Positions 17,021-25,336 of a stretch of DNA of 64,000 nt are shown here, in pieces. Under the pieces are notes generated by a model, which worked only from the letters and a program-made list of their open reading frames with translations, did no database searches and was not told the DNA's origin. The DNA is taken from NCBI RefSeq assembly GCF_030816195.1, contig NZ_JAUSXS010000001.1, forward strand, positions 2,813,501-2,877,500. Reading direction: 5' to 3'. The DNA comes from Pseudomonas sp. W4I3. Lineage in GTDB: Bacteria > Pseudomonadota > Gammaproteobacteria > Pseudomonadales > Pseudomonadaceae. The position numbers and the translations under genes were made by a program. Numbering within the stretch: the stretch's first letter is position 1; each line of letters opens with the position of its first letter.

Positions 17021-17536
17021 ATGCGCGAGTCAGAGCCTGACGACCTGCACAGCCGCGACTATCCGGTACGTGAGGACATGCCTCAGCAACGCCGAATCTG
17101 GCGCTTCGAGCGACTGGGTTGGTATGCCCTGGTGATACTCATCGTACTGACCCTGGCGGGGCTGTTCTCCAAAGGCCCGCTGAGCACCACCGAGGTGCGC
17201 AGCGCCGATGGCCAGTTGCGCGTCGAATACCAGCGCTTCCTGCGCAATGGTTCCTCCGACGCGCTGGTGATCCATATGCACGGCGCCGCAGACACGCCTC
17301 TGGCGCTGGAAATCAACGGCGAGCTGCTGCAGGGCTTCAATGTGGAAATGCTCCAGCCCCAGCCGCTCAAGGCCAGTACGGCGGGCGAGGGCGTGAAGCT
17401 GTGGACACTCACTGACGATCTAGGGCGCGCCACGTTGCATCTGACCTTGCGCAGTGACGGCGTTGGCCGCTTCGACACCCAGGTGTCGCTGGCCAACGGT
17501 GCGACCGTGGACCTCTCGCAGTTCATTTATCCCTAG
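17021..17536 (+). CDS. Membrane-anchored periplasmic hypothetical protein, 171 aa
   Basis: One membrane helix (about residues 32-52, WYALVILIVLTLAGLF) is followed by a predicted periplasmic beta-rich domain of 115 residues that begins GPLSTTEVRSADGQLRVEYQRF. I do not recognise the family. It lies 13 bases after the PLDc_N gene and nine bases before the DUF421 gene, so the three probably form one operon. Confidence 0.75.
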   Translation: MRESEPDDLHSRDYPVREDMPQQRRIWRFERLGWYALVILIVLTLAGLFSKGPLSTTEVRSADGQLRVEYQRFLRNGSSDALVIHMHGAADTPLALEINGELLQGFNVEMLQPQPLKASTAGEGVKLWTLTDDLGRATLHLTLRSDGVGRFDTQVSLANGATVDLSQFIYP

Positions 17537-17545
17537 GGGGCAATC

Positions 17546-17989
17546 ATGGACTCAGTCTTGCGCGCGGCCGCGATCTATCTGGTGTTGATGATCCTGTTCA
17601 AGGTCGCCGGCAGGCGCTCGCTGGCCGAACTCACCACCTTCGACCTGGTGCTGTTGATGGTGATCGGTGAGGCCACTCAGCAGGCGTTGCTGGGCGATGA
17701 TTTCTCGTTGACCAATGCGGTGCTGGTGATCGTCACATTGATCGCCATCGACATCGGCCTGTCCTTGGTCAAGCAGCGCTCGCGCTGGTTTTCACGCTTG
17801 CTCGATGGCGGGCCGACCGTGGTAGTGGAGCAGGGCCGAGTGCTCCACGAACGCCTCAAGCGTGCACGCCTGGATGAAGACGACATACTGGAGGCGGCGC
17901 GGTCGGCCCAGGGGATTCTGGAGATCAAGCAGATCCGCTTCGCGATCCTCGAGCGCAACGGCAAGATCTCGGTCATCCCTTACGACTAA
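17546..17989 (+). CDS. DUF421 (YetF-like) membrane protein, 147 aa
   Basis: Three hydrophobic helices occupy about residues 5-80, followed by a cytosolic domain with the DUF421 signature GGPTVVVEQGRVLHERLKRARLDEDDILEAAR and EIKQIRFAILERNGKISVI. The length is that of the compact single-domain members. The function is unknown; the family is linked to envelope stress and sporulation in Bacillus. It ends five bases before the convergent kinase gene. Confidence 0.88.
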   Translation: MDSVLRAAAIYLVLMILFKVAGRRSLAELTTFDLVLLMVIGEATQQALLGDDFSLTNAVLVIVTLIAIDIGLSLVKQRSRWFSRLLDGGPTVVVEQGRVLHERLKRARLDEDDILEAARSAQGILEIKQIRFAILERNGKISVIPYD

Positions 17990-17994
17990 TTAGC

Positions 17995-20900
17995 CTAGCG
18001 CCGCGAGCGGCACAGGCTTTCGATCAGGCTGATCAACGCATCGTGGGTCACAGGCTTGCTGACGTGGGTGCTGAAGCCCGAATCGGCGGTTTTCTTCTGG
18101 TCACTGCCGGCCCCGTAGCCCGTCAGCGCGATGGCGGGTACTTGCCTGAGGTGGCCGATCTTGCGCAGCTGTTGCATCAACTCATGGCCGTTCATTTTCG
18201 GCATGCCGATGTCCGAGATGATCAGGTCAAACGGCGTGTCGCCCGCTGCCTGCAGCGCCGCGACGGGATCATCGAACGCATTTACCTCGGCGCCTTCCAT
18301 TTCCAGCAGCATATTCAACACCTCCAGCACATCCGCGGAGTCGTCGACCAGCAACACTTTCACGCCGTTCAGGCGCTCATCCGACGACGCTGCCGAATCG
18401 GGGGAAGACGGTCGATCCTGCTGTTCCGACAGCGGCAGCAATATCGAAAAGGTGCAGCCAAAGCCCAACCCTTTGGAGTAGACGCTGACCGTGCCACCGT
18501 GGGCTTCCACCAGTTGCCGGACCAGGGACAGGCCGATCCCCAGCCCTTCGCGTTGATGGGTCTGATGCTGGTTTTCCGCCTGCCCGAACAGATCGAAGAT
18601 CTTCTCCAGGCTGTCTTCTGCGAGCCCGGCGCCACTGTCGATCACGTCCAGCCGCGCGTATCCCTCGGTACGGCTGACCATCAATTGCACACGACCGTCG
18701 CTCGGGGTGAATTTCAGCGCATTGTTGACCAGGTTCCAGATCACCTGTTCCAGGCGCGTAGGGTCGGCGTTGACGAACAAGGCTGCTGGAACCGTCGGCT
18801 TTTGCAGAGCCACGTGGCAATGATGGCCGTCGGCGAGCACCACCGCGTGAATGTCTTCAAGGGTACGAATCAGGTCAATCGGTCGTTTTTTCAGCTTGAG
18901 CTTGCCGGTGCGCACCCTGGCCACGTCCAGCAGGTCGTCGATGATGCGCGCCTGGCTTGAGACCGCCTCGCAGATGGTGTTCACCGCCTTCATGGCCGGG
19001 CTGGTGGCCTTGGTCGCCGGCAAACGCCGCAGCAATTCGGCATTGAGCTGGATCAGGTTCAACGGGTGCTTGAGTTCGTGGGACATCACCGCGAAGAACT
19101 CATCCTTGAGGTGGCTGTTGGTCTGGGTTTCCATCAAGCGCTGGCTCTGTTCATCCTGGGTGCGCTTGTGGCCGGTAAGGTCACGGGCGATCTTGACGTA
19201 GCCCTGCAGGCTGTTGCTGGTCAGTTGAGTGACTTCACCGCTGCAGTAGAAGCGGCTGCCATCCTTGCGCACGTGCCAGCGCTCGTCTTCGCCGCGCCCA
19301 TGTTCACGGGCGGCGCGCAGTTCGTTTTCCGGAATCCCGGCGGTGCGGTCCTCTGGCGAGAAGATCAAGTCGTAATAGGCGCCCATTACCTCGTCTTTGG
19401 TGTAGCCAAAGATCAACTCGGCACCGGTATTCCAATCGGTGATCGCGCCGTGGTCATCCAGAATGATGATGGCAAAATCATGGGTGCTGTCAGCGACCAG
19501 GCGCATGCGCTCTTCACCCAGGCGCAATTCTTCTTCGGCCTGGCGCCGCTTGGTGATGTCGATAAAGGTCAGCACCGTGCCATCGATATGGTCTTCGCTG
19601 GAGCGGTAGGGCAGCAGGCGCGCGATGTACCAGCGGTCGTCCTTGCTGCTGATTTCGCGCTCGATCATGCTCAGCGACTCGAACACGTTGGTGGCGTCTT
19701 CGGTCATTTGCGGGTAGTCGAGGCGATGGGTGATGTCCATCAGCGAGCGCCCGGTGTCCACCGGCAGCATGCTGAAAATATCCGTCGCCCGTGGCGTGAA
19801 CCAGCGAATGCGCATGTTGCGGTCGACGAAGACCGTGGCGATATCGGTGGAGGCGATCAGGTTGGTCAGGTAGTCATTGACCTTGTCGGTCTCTTCCACT
19901 TTGGTCTTGAGTTCAAAGTTGACCGTCAGCAGTTCCTCATTGATCGATTGCAGTTCTTCCTTGCTGGTTTCCAACTCTTCAGTAGCCGAGCGCAACTCTT
20001 CGTTGACCGCCTGCATTTCTTCGTTGGAGGCCTTGAGTTCTTCGCTGGAGACCTCGGCCTGCTCGATGGTGTCCTGCAGGTGCAGCTTGGTGCGTTGCAG
20101 CTCGCGCTCCAGGTTGCTCATCATCTGATTTTCGGCATGGCCGATGGCAGTGTCTTCGGTGTGCTGCGGGTCGACTTCGCTCTCCTGGAAAATCACCAGC
20201 ACATAATCGCTTTCGGTGGCATCGTCCTGATAGGGCAGGCCGGTGATATCCACCAGGTAATGTGCGTTGTCGCGCTCGATCCGCACTTTGCGCGACGTCA
20301 CGGAAAGCCCCGATTGCTGGACTTGGAACAGCGTCGTACGAATGTCCAGGCGCAGGTCGGGGTGCACCAGGGCCAGCAGGTTGCGCGTCATTTCCCCGGC
20401 CACATGGCGCAGGAAGCGGCCTGCGCCTTCGCTCATGTGCAGGATATCGGCCTGCATGTCCACGATCACGCTCGGCGGCGCGGCTCTCTCCAGCGCGCGC
20501 AGGTGGATATCGGCAAACGACACCTTGTTGGGGATCTTGGCCTGTATGGGGGCGGTCGCGATATTGGGGCGCATATAGCCGCCACGCGGCATGGTCGGGG
20601 CGCGCCGCATCGCGGCAGAGCCTGCGCGCACGCGGAAAATCCGGTTGCGCTTGTCCACCGGTACGAACAGGTCCAGGCAGCCGTCGGCAGATTCCGAGGA
20701 GCCCAGGAACAGGTAGCCGCCAGGGCGTAGCGCAAAATGGAACATCTGCAGGATGTCGCGCTGCACTTCGCGGTCCAGGTAGATCAACAGGTTGCGGCAC
20801 ACGATCAGGTCAATCTGCGAGAACGGTGGGTCGCTCAGCAGGCTGTGCTTGGCAAACAGCACCTTTTCACGAATCTCCTTGCGCACCCGATAGTGCTGGT

Positions 20901-21489
20901 TCTTTTCCTTGGCGAAGTACTGCCGCAGGCGCGACGGCGGCACATCGGTAATGATCGCCTCCGGGTACACCCCGTTACGCCCGTGGTTGATCGCACGCTC
21001 GTCGATGTCGGTGGCGAACACCTGCATTTTGGCGTCACTGGCGTCCAGCGCCAGTTGTTCGGCGACCAGCATCGCCAGGCTGTAGGCTTCCTCGCCGGTG
21101 GAACAACCGGCCGACCAGATACGCACTTCTTCGCGCTTGGGGACGGTGTCTTCCAGTGACTTGACCAGGTTGGGGATCACATCGCGTTCGAGGGCTTCGA
21201 AGGCCTCGCGGTCGCGGAAGAAATTGGTCACGCCGATCAGCATGTCACCGAGCAGCGCCTTGGTTTCTTCGGGGTGGCCCTGAAGGTATTCGTAGTAGCT
21301 GGCCAGGTCCGGTTGGGCGGTGACCTGCAGGCGCCGCTCGATGCGGCGCAGCACCGTGGCCCGCTTGTAGTGCTTGAAGTCGTGGCCGGTGTTGAGGCGC
21401 AGTTGAATCAGGATGTCCAGCAGCAGCTGTTCGGCGACGGCCGCGTCACGCTCGGTGCCGGGCGGTGGTGGTCTTGATCTCGGGGTCAT
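17995..21489 (-). CDS. CheR-PAS-PAS-histidine kinase-receiver part of a frameshifted CheB/CheR hybrid
   Basis: This open frame of about 1164 residues holds, in order: a CheR methyltransferase (N-domain about 25-80, SAM site WSAGCSTGEEAYSLAM), a long coiled coil (EEL(K/R/Q)S repeats), two PAS domains, a HisKA domain (VMSHELKHPLNLIQ), a HATPase domain (DSGAGLAEDSLEK, GIGLSLVRQL) and a receiver (FDLIISDIGMPKMNG). The CheB domain that normally opens this protein lies just upstream in another frame. One extra C in the run of three G at 21460-21462 (plus strand) would explain the shift. An ATG at 21489 could start this part alone, but without a good ribosome site. Its normal role would be protein-carboxyl methylation linked to phospho-signalling. 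Confidence 0.85.
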   Translation of the reverse strand: MTPRSRPPPPGTERDAAVAEQLLLDILIQLRLNTGHDFKHYKRATVLRRIERRLQVTAQPDLASYYEYLQGHPEETKALLGDMLIGVTNFFRDREAFEALERDVIPNLVKSLEDTVPKREEVRIWSAGCSTGEEAYSLAMLVAEQLALDASDAKMQVFATDIDERAINHGRNGVYPEAIITDVPPSRLRQYFAKEKNQHYRVRKEIREKVLFAKHSLLSDPPFSQIDLIVCRNLLIYLDREVQRDILQMFHFALRPGGYLFLGSSESADGCLDLFVPVDKRNRIFRVRAGSAAMRRAPTMPRGGYMRPNIATAPIQAKIPNKVSFADIHLRALERAAPPSVIVDMQADILHMSEGAGRFLRHVAGEMTRNLLALVHPDLRLDIRTTLFQVQQSGLSVTSRKVRIERDNAHYLVDITGLPYQDDATESDYVLVIFQESEVDPQHTEDTAIGHAENQMMSNLERELQRTKLHLQDTIEQAEVSSEELKASNEEMQAVNEELRSATEELETSKEELQSINEELLTVNFELKTKVEETDKVNDYLTNLIASTDIATVFVDRNMRIRWFTPRATDIFSMLPVDTGRSLMDITHRLDYPQMTEDATNVFESLSMIEREISSKDDRWYIARLLPYRSSEDHIDGTVLTFIDITKRRQAEEELRLGEERMRLVADSTHDFAIIILDDHGAITDWNTGAELIFGYTKDEVMGAYYDLIFSPEDRTAGIPENELRAAREHGRGEDERWHVRKDGSRFYCSGEVTQLTSNSLQGYVKIARDLTGHKRTQDEQSQRLMETQTNSHLKDEFFAVMSHELKHPLNLIQLNAELLRRLPATKATSPAMKAVNTICEAVSSQARIIDDLLDVARVRTGKLKLKKRPIDLIRTLEDIHAVVLADGHHCHVALQKPTVPAALFVNADPTRLEQVIWNLVNNALKFTPSDGRVQLMVSRTEGYARLDVIDSGAGLAEDSLEKIFDLFGQAENQHQTHQREGLGIGLSLVRQLVEAHGGTVSVYSKGLGFGCTFSILLPLSEQQDRPSSPDSAASSDERLNGVKVLLVDDSADVLEVLNMLLEMEGAEVNAFDDPVAALQAAGDTPFDLIISDIGMPKMNGHELMQQLRKIGHLRQVPAIALTGYGAGSDQKKTADSGFSTHVSKPVTHDALISLIESLCRSRR

Positions 21490-22141
21490 TGGCGGTGGGC
21501 AGGATGATGGATTGGGCGTTGCGCCACAGCTCCAGCAGCTTTTGCGGCATCTCCACCACGGGCAGCACCAGGTCGACCATCTGGGTTTCGATGGCGGCCA
21601 GTGGCATGCCATCGTATTCCGCGTCTTCCGGCGATTGCACCAGGGTGATGCCGCCTTGTTCCTTGATCCGCGAAACGCCGACTGCGCCGTCCGAACCGGT
21701 GCCCGACAGCACCAGGCAAAACGCACGTTCTTTGTGGGTGTCTGCCAGGTCGCGAAAGAACAGGTCGATGGCGATATGCGAGCCGCCTTCGCGCACCGAT
21801 GGCGATACGGACAAATAGCCATCATTCATCAACAAGTGTTGCGCCGGCGAAATCACGTACACCCGGTTCTTTTCGATGGGCGTCGTTTCGCTGACTTGTA
21901 TGACTGGCAGACGCGTCGATTCCTGAATGATTTTATCCGCCACGCTTTGATGGTCGGGGGACAGGTGCAGGATCACCACAAAGGCCATGCCGCAGTCTTG
22001 GGGCATGTGTTCGAAAAACGCCTTCACCGCCTGCAACCCGCCCGCTGACGCGCCAATGCCCACCACTGGAAAATTCAAGGTGCTGGGGATCAGGTCCTTG
22101 CGTTGCGGAACATTGGGCGACCGCGGGGGGGCAGACTTCAT
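21446..22141 (-). CDS. CheB methylesterase domain, N-terminal part of the split hybrid
   Basis: About 231 residues form a complete CheB catalytic domain without a receiver. They include the nucleophile loop GIGASAGGLQAVKAFFEHMP, the His in VILHLSPDHQSVADK, and the Asp loop SGTGSDGAVGVSRIKEQGG. The frame then runs into RHRA and a stop, whereas the adjacent frame continues with GTERDAAVAEQLLLDIL, the natural linker to CheR. Either the gene is truly broken, or it is two overlapping cistrons (44-base overlap), or one base is a sequencing error. The start at 22141 (ATG) is preferred to the TTG at 22150. Confidence 0.82.
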   Translation of the reverse strand: MKSAPPRSPNVPQRKDLIPSTLNFPVVGIGASAGGLQAVKAFFEHMPQDCGMAFVVILHLSPDHQSVADKIIQESTRLPVIQVSETTPIEKNRVYVISPAQHLLMNDGYLSVSPSVREGGSHIAIDLFFRDLADTHKERAFCLVLSGTGSDGAVGVSRIKEQGGITLVQSPEDAEYDGMPLAAIETQMVDLVLPVVEMPQKLLELWRNAQSIILPTANDPEIKTTTARHRA

Positions 22142-22429
22142 AATTACCAACCTTGGTTAACTGCGCAGGGCATGAATTTGGAACGGGGCGAGGAATAAGC
22201 CAATAGCGGAATATAGCTGAAAAGCGACCTGTAACAGAACGCTTCGACACTACTCGATACTCCAACGGGCGCTCACCCTAAGGTTGAGGGGGTGTGCCTC
22301 GTAAAGGTTTATTCAATCGGACGAGTGGCGAAAATCCGCTGGCACGGTCATCCGATTTTCTGAAAATTGCTCTGAACTATCGTGCTCGGCCGACCCTCGC
22401 AACACTAACCACACACAGGAGGGAATCCG

Positions 22430-23287
22430 ATGACTCACTACCCAAAACCACCCTTCAAGCCACAGCAGCAGCCCGTGCCTGGGGACCAGCGCAAGATGGA
22501 GCCGATGCCCGATTGCGGTGAGCAAAGCTACAAGGGCTCTGGCCGAATGGCCAACAAGATTGCGCTCATCACCGGTGCCGACAGCGGCATTGGGCGTGCG
22601 GTGGCGATTGCGTTTGCCCGCGAAGGTGCGGACGTTGCCGTGTCGTACCTGGACGAGCACGAGGACGCGAAGGAGACCGCGCGCTGGGTCGAGGCGGCGG
22701 GGCGTCAATGCTTGTTGTTGCCCGGCGACCTGGGCGACGCAGCGCAGTGCACGGCCATCGTCAACGACACTGTCAAGCAGTTCGGGCGTATCGATGTACT
22801 GGTCAATAACGCTGCGTTCCAGATGACCTACCAATCGCTGGAAGACATTCCCGATGAGGACTGGGTCAAGACCTTCAACGTCAACATCACCGCAATGTTC
22901 CGCATCTGCAAGGCGGCGCTGCCGCACATGGCCGAGGGCAGTTCGATCATCAACACCTCTTCGGTCAATTCCGACATGCCCAATCCGTCGCTGTTGCCGT
23001 ATGCGGCCACCAAGGGCGCAATTGCCAACTTCACCGCCGGGCTGGCGCAGATGCTGGGTGAGCGCGGGATCCGCGTGAACAGCGTGGCGCCGGGGCCAAT
23101 CTGGACGCCGTTGATTGTCTCGACGATGACGGAGGAGATGGTGGAGAACTTCGGTGGCAACACGCCGCTGGGGCGGCCCGGCCAGCCGGTGGAAGTGGCG
23201 CCCATTTATGTGCTGCTGGCGTCGGATGAAGGCAGTTATATTTCTGGCGAACGCTATGGCGTGACGGGCGGCAAACCGATCCTTTAA
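22430..23287 (+). CDS. SDR-family oxidoreductase, YghA/general stress type
   Basis: This protein of 285 residues has an N-terminal extension rich in Pro/Gln (KPPFKPQQQPVPG) typical of the YghA/Gsp39 subgroup. It shows the classical SDR motifs: cofactor loop TGADSGIGRAVA, NNAAF (the NNAG equivalent), catalytic Ser in INTSSVNSD and YAATKGA (Tyr-x3-Lys). It probably uses NADP(H) to reduce an aldehyde or ketone. AGGAGG precedes the start. The gene is followed by a hairpin and a REPIN. Confidence 0.92.
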   Translation: MTHYPKPPFKPQQQPVPGDQRKMEPMPDCGEQSYKGSGRMANKIALITGADSGIGRAVAIAFAREGADVAVSYLDEHEDAKETARWVEAAGRQCLLLPGDLGDAAQCTAIVNDTVKQFGRIDVLVNNAAFQMTYQSLEDIPDEDWVKTFNVNITAMFRICKAALPHMAEGSSIINTSSVNSDMPNPSLLPYAATKGAIANFTAGLAQMLGERGIRVNSVAPGPIWTPLIVSTMTEEMVENFGGNTPLGRPGQPVEVAPIYVLLASDEGSYISGERYGVTGGKPIL

Positions 23288-23296
23288 ACCCACCAA

Positions 23297-23317
23297 TGCC
23301 CCCGGTTGCCGGGGGCA
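23297..23317. terminator. Hairpin after the SDR gene
   Basis: TGCCCCCGG-TTG-CCGGGGGCA is a perfect nine-base stem beginning nine bases after the stop codon. It lacks a T-run but probably ends or stabilises the SDR transcript. Confidence 0.6.
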
Positions 23318-23331
23318 TATCTGACTGCCAA

Positions 23332-23430
23332 TGTAGGAGCGAGCATGCTCGCGAAAAACCTCCAGGCGCCGCGTTCATTCTGGCGAAGCGCGGGAGGCCT
23401 GAGTCTTTCGCGAGCAAGCTCGCTCCTACA
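23332..23430. repeat. REPIN of the GTAGGAGCGAGCTTGC family
   Basis: The left unit TGTAGGAGCGAGCATGCTCG and the inverted right unit ending at 23430 enclose a spacer with a further imperfect inverted repeat (GCGTTCATTCTGGCGAAGCGC). It lies between convergent genes. Confidence 0.9.
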
Positions 23431-23439
23431 GTGAAAGAT

Positions 23440-23679
23440 TCAGTCTTTTCTGGCGCGATGAATGCGCATCCACTCTCGATAAGCCGCAGTGCGTTGGGCA
23501 TCGGCGAGTTTCTTCGCCTCGGTGAAGCGCGCCCAGGTCATGGCGTCGCCGCTGTAATGTTCGATGATTTTGTAAGCCTGGGCATCCAATCGATCCGCTT
23601 CGTAGAACATCTGGTTGTTCTGCGCGACCTCGTCGTCCCACACCTGCCTGCTTATGTAGTCCAGCACCTGACTGTTCAT
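23440..23679 (-). CDS. Small helical hypothetical protein, 79 aa
   Basis: The predicted protein is soluble and helical, starting MNSQVLDYISRQVWDDEVAQNN. The ATG overlaps the stop of the upstream DUF6555-like gene by four bases (ATGA), so the two are co-translated. The central pattern resembles the 99-residue protein encoded at 16275-16574. The function is unknown. Confidence 0.7.
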   Translation of the reverse strand: MNSQVLDYISRQVWDDEVAQNNQMFYEADRLDAQAYKIIEHYSGDAMTWARFTEAKKLADAQRTAAYREWMRIHRARKD

Positions 23680-23933
23680 TGTGTAATGCCCTCTGCCCAC
23701 TGAATCGCTGCCGCGCCGCACCAGCTCACGTCCGTAATGCCATATTTCTCAGCCATCGGCTTGGAGACCCGCTTTAGGTTGTTTTGCCCGAACCTGGGGA
23801 TGACCGCCACGCCGGCATCACAACTGGCCCAGTGCCATGCTTCAGCATTGTTCATGCGCGCCGCACGCACGATGAACGACCTGGGCTTGCCGTGAAGCTG
23901 ATATTTGATGGTGAATAACTCGTTGTTTTTCAT
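23676..23933 (-). CDS. Small conserved protein, DUF6555-like, 85 aa
   Basis: This is the paralogue of the protein at 11855: both have KPRSFI(V/I)RA, MNNAEAWHWA(S/C)CDAG and R(V/I)SKP(M/L)AE(K/R)YG. A sigma-S-like -10 element, CTGTACTTCA on the minus strand (near 23957-23966), lies just before a strong GGGAGG ribosome site. The downstream gene is coupled by ATGA. The function is unknown; the promoter type suggests stationary-phase expression. Confidence 0.82.
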   Translation of the reverse strand: MKNNELFTIKYQLHGKPRSFIVRAARMNNAEAWHWASCDAGVAVIPRFGQNNLKRVSKPMAEKYGITDVSWCGAAAIQWAEGITQ

Positions 23934-24022
23934 GAGGCCTCCCTATGCTCATGAAGTACAGATAATTGACGTCAAAAATAATTCAAAGAAATTGTCAGAC
24001 AATGGATAAGGTGCACGTGAAT

Positions 24023-24304
24023 TTAATCGTCCACCGTGAAGGTGACCCAGCTTGGCCCTTCAGCCGGGCGCTCCAGTGCCACTATCACGCCACTGACGGA
24101 GGTGCCGTCGGGTAAGTTGACGGTGACAAAGTTGGGGTTGCCGGGCCATTGCAGTGGGGTGTCAACATCCAGGCGAACGATGGTTGGCTTGCCGCTGCTG
24201 GTCATGTTTATGTCGACGTTTTCGTTCAGGCATTCATCCGCTTCGGTGCCCAGATGGCGCGAAGCCGTGATGACGCTGGCAGCGCCTTGATGGTTGTAAG
24301 GCAT
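24023..24304 (-). CDS. Small hypothetical protein, 93 aa
   Basis: This soluble, mostly beta-strand protein contains KPTIVRLDVDTPLQWPGNPNF and NLPDGTSVSGVIVALERP. I do not recognise a family. The start at 24304 is chosen because AAGGAG lies eight bases upstream; the longer frame to 24358 has no such site. Confidence 0.7.
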   Translation of the reverse strand: MPYNHQGAASVITASRHLGTEADECLNENVDINMTSSGKPTIVRLDVDTPLQWPGNPNFVTVNLPDGTSVSGVIVALERPAEGPSWVTFTVDD

Positions 24305-24402
24305 GATGGAACTCCTTGTGGGAGGGGCGGCTGATGCGCCCCGGTTCTTGTGTGGCAAGCGCCGGCAAATGATCGTTCAATCCAAATGACCGGCTGCTGC
24401 TG

Positions 24403-25167
24403 TCAGTGCTGGTGGGCTGCCTGGGTGGGGTCTTCGATCTGGATGATGTTGCCCTGGCGCCAGGCGTCTGCGCCGGGTGCGATGGGCGGCGCGGCGATAT
24501 CGGCACGCGCCTGCTTTTCCTTGGCGCTGTCAATACCCAGCCGCTGGTCCCGCTCGGCGACCATCTTCGGGTCAGCCTGGCCGTCGGCGGTGAACCCCAT
24601 CATCAGTTGCGGCACGCCCAACGGCAGGCGCTTGTTGAGGTCGGTGTGCCAGGTGTGCCAGGTCTTGCCGTAGGTGTGCACCAGTTTTTCCATCAAGGCG
24701 TGTTCGGCCACCTGCGGAATACCGGGCGCTACCAGCTGCCCCGATTTCACTTCATGCACATGGCTGTGCCAAAGGGCCTTCTCCGGCGCGGGCAGGCTGT
24801 TGAACAGCTGCTCGCTGATGATGTATTCCACGCCCATCAACTTGGCATCCTTGCGGTTGCCGTCGTAGATCACGCACTGGATCACTTCCTCGTTGAGAAT
24901 CGCGCAGTAGTGATGGGCTTCCATCTGCACGTCGGGATGGCCGTTGTAGAAGTGGAAACCATCGAGGTAGGCATTCAGCGCATCGATGGGCGGGCGCGAT
25001 TGCAGCAGGGCGGCACCGGCGTCGAGGGTTCGGGTGGTGGCTGATTTGGCGTCACCGGGGGCGACGACATTGGAGGCCGAATCATTGCCGGCGCAGGCGC
25101 TCAGCGAGGCAACGCAAAGCGCCAGGCACAGTGGCTGCAGGGCAGGTTGCAGGCGGGTGATAGTCAT
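24403..25167 (-). CDS. OBAP/DUF1264-family lipoprotein, 254 aa
   Basis: A lipoprotein signal (MTITRLQPALQPLCLALCVASLSAC) is followed by the DUF1264 domain, related to plant oil-body-associated proteins. Conserved stretches include GFHFYNGHPDVQMEAHHYC, QCVIYDGNRKDAKLMGVEYI and LWHSHVHEVKSGQL. The His-rich motifs are invariant-looking, but no activity is established. GGAGGG precedes the ATG. It probably sits in the outer or inner membrane facing the periplasm. Confidence 0.85.
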   Translation of the reverse strand: MTITRLQPALQPLCLALCVASLSACAGNDSASNVVAPGDAKSATTRTLDAGAALLQSRPPIDALNAYLDGFHFYNGHPDVQMEAHHYCAILNEEVIQCVIYDGNRKDAKLMGVEYIISEQLFNSLPAPEKALWHSHVHEVKSGQLVAPGIPQVAEHALMEKLVHTYGKTWHTWHTDLNKRLPLGVPQLMMGFTADGQADPKMVAERDQRLGIDSAKEKQARADIAAPPIAPGADAWRQGNIIQIEDPTQAAHQH

Positions 25168-25336
25168 TGGGGCATCCCTCCATGGGCGGTTGTTGAACCC
25201 ATCTAGAAAGCCTGTCGAAGTCGGTGTTCAAACGGATTTATGCGCGCGCGCCACGCGCAAGATTTGTTGAACATCCGTTCGACGTGTCGGGTCATTTTTC
25301 TATAAGTCTTCAACAGCGCGAATGGAGAGACCCCGG

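Noticed and set aside
19066..20730. Open frame of 554 codons antisense to the CheR-kinase gene
   Set aside because: The opposite strand encodes clear PAS, CheR and kinase motifs.
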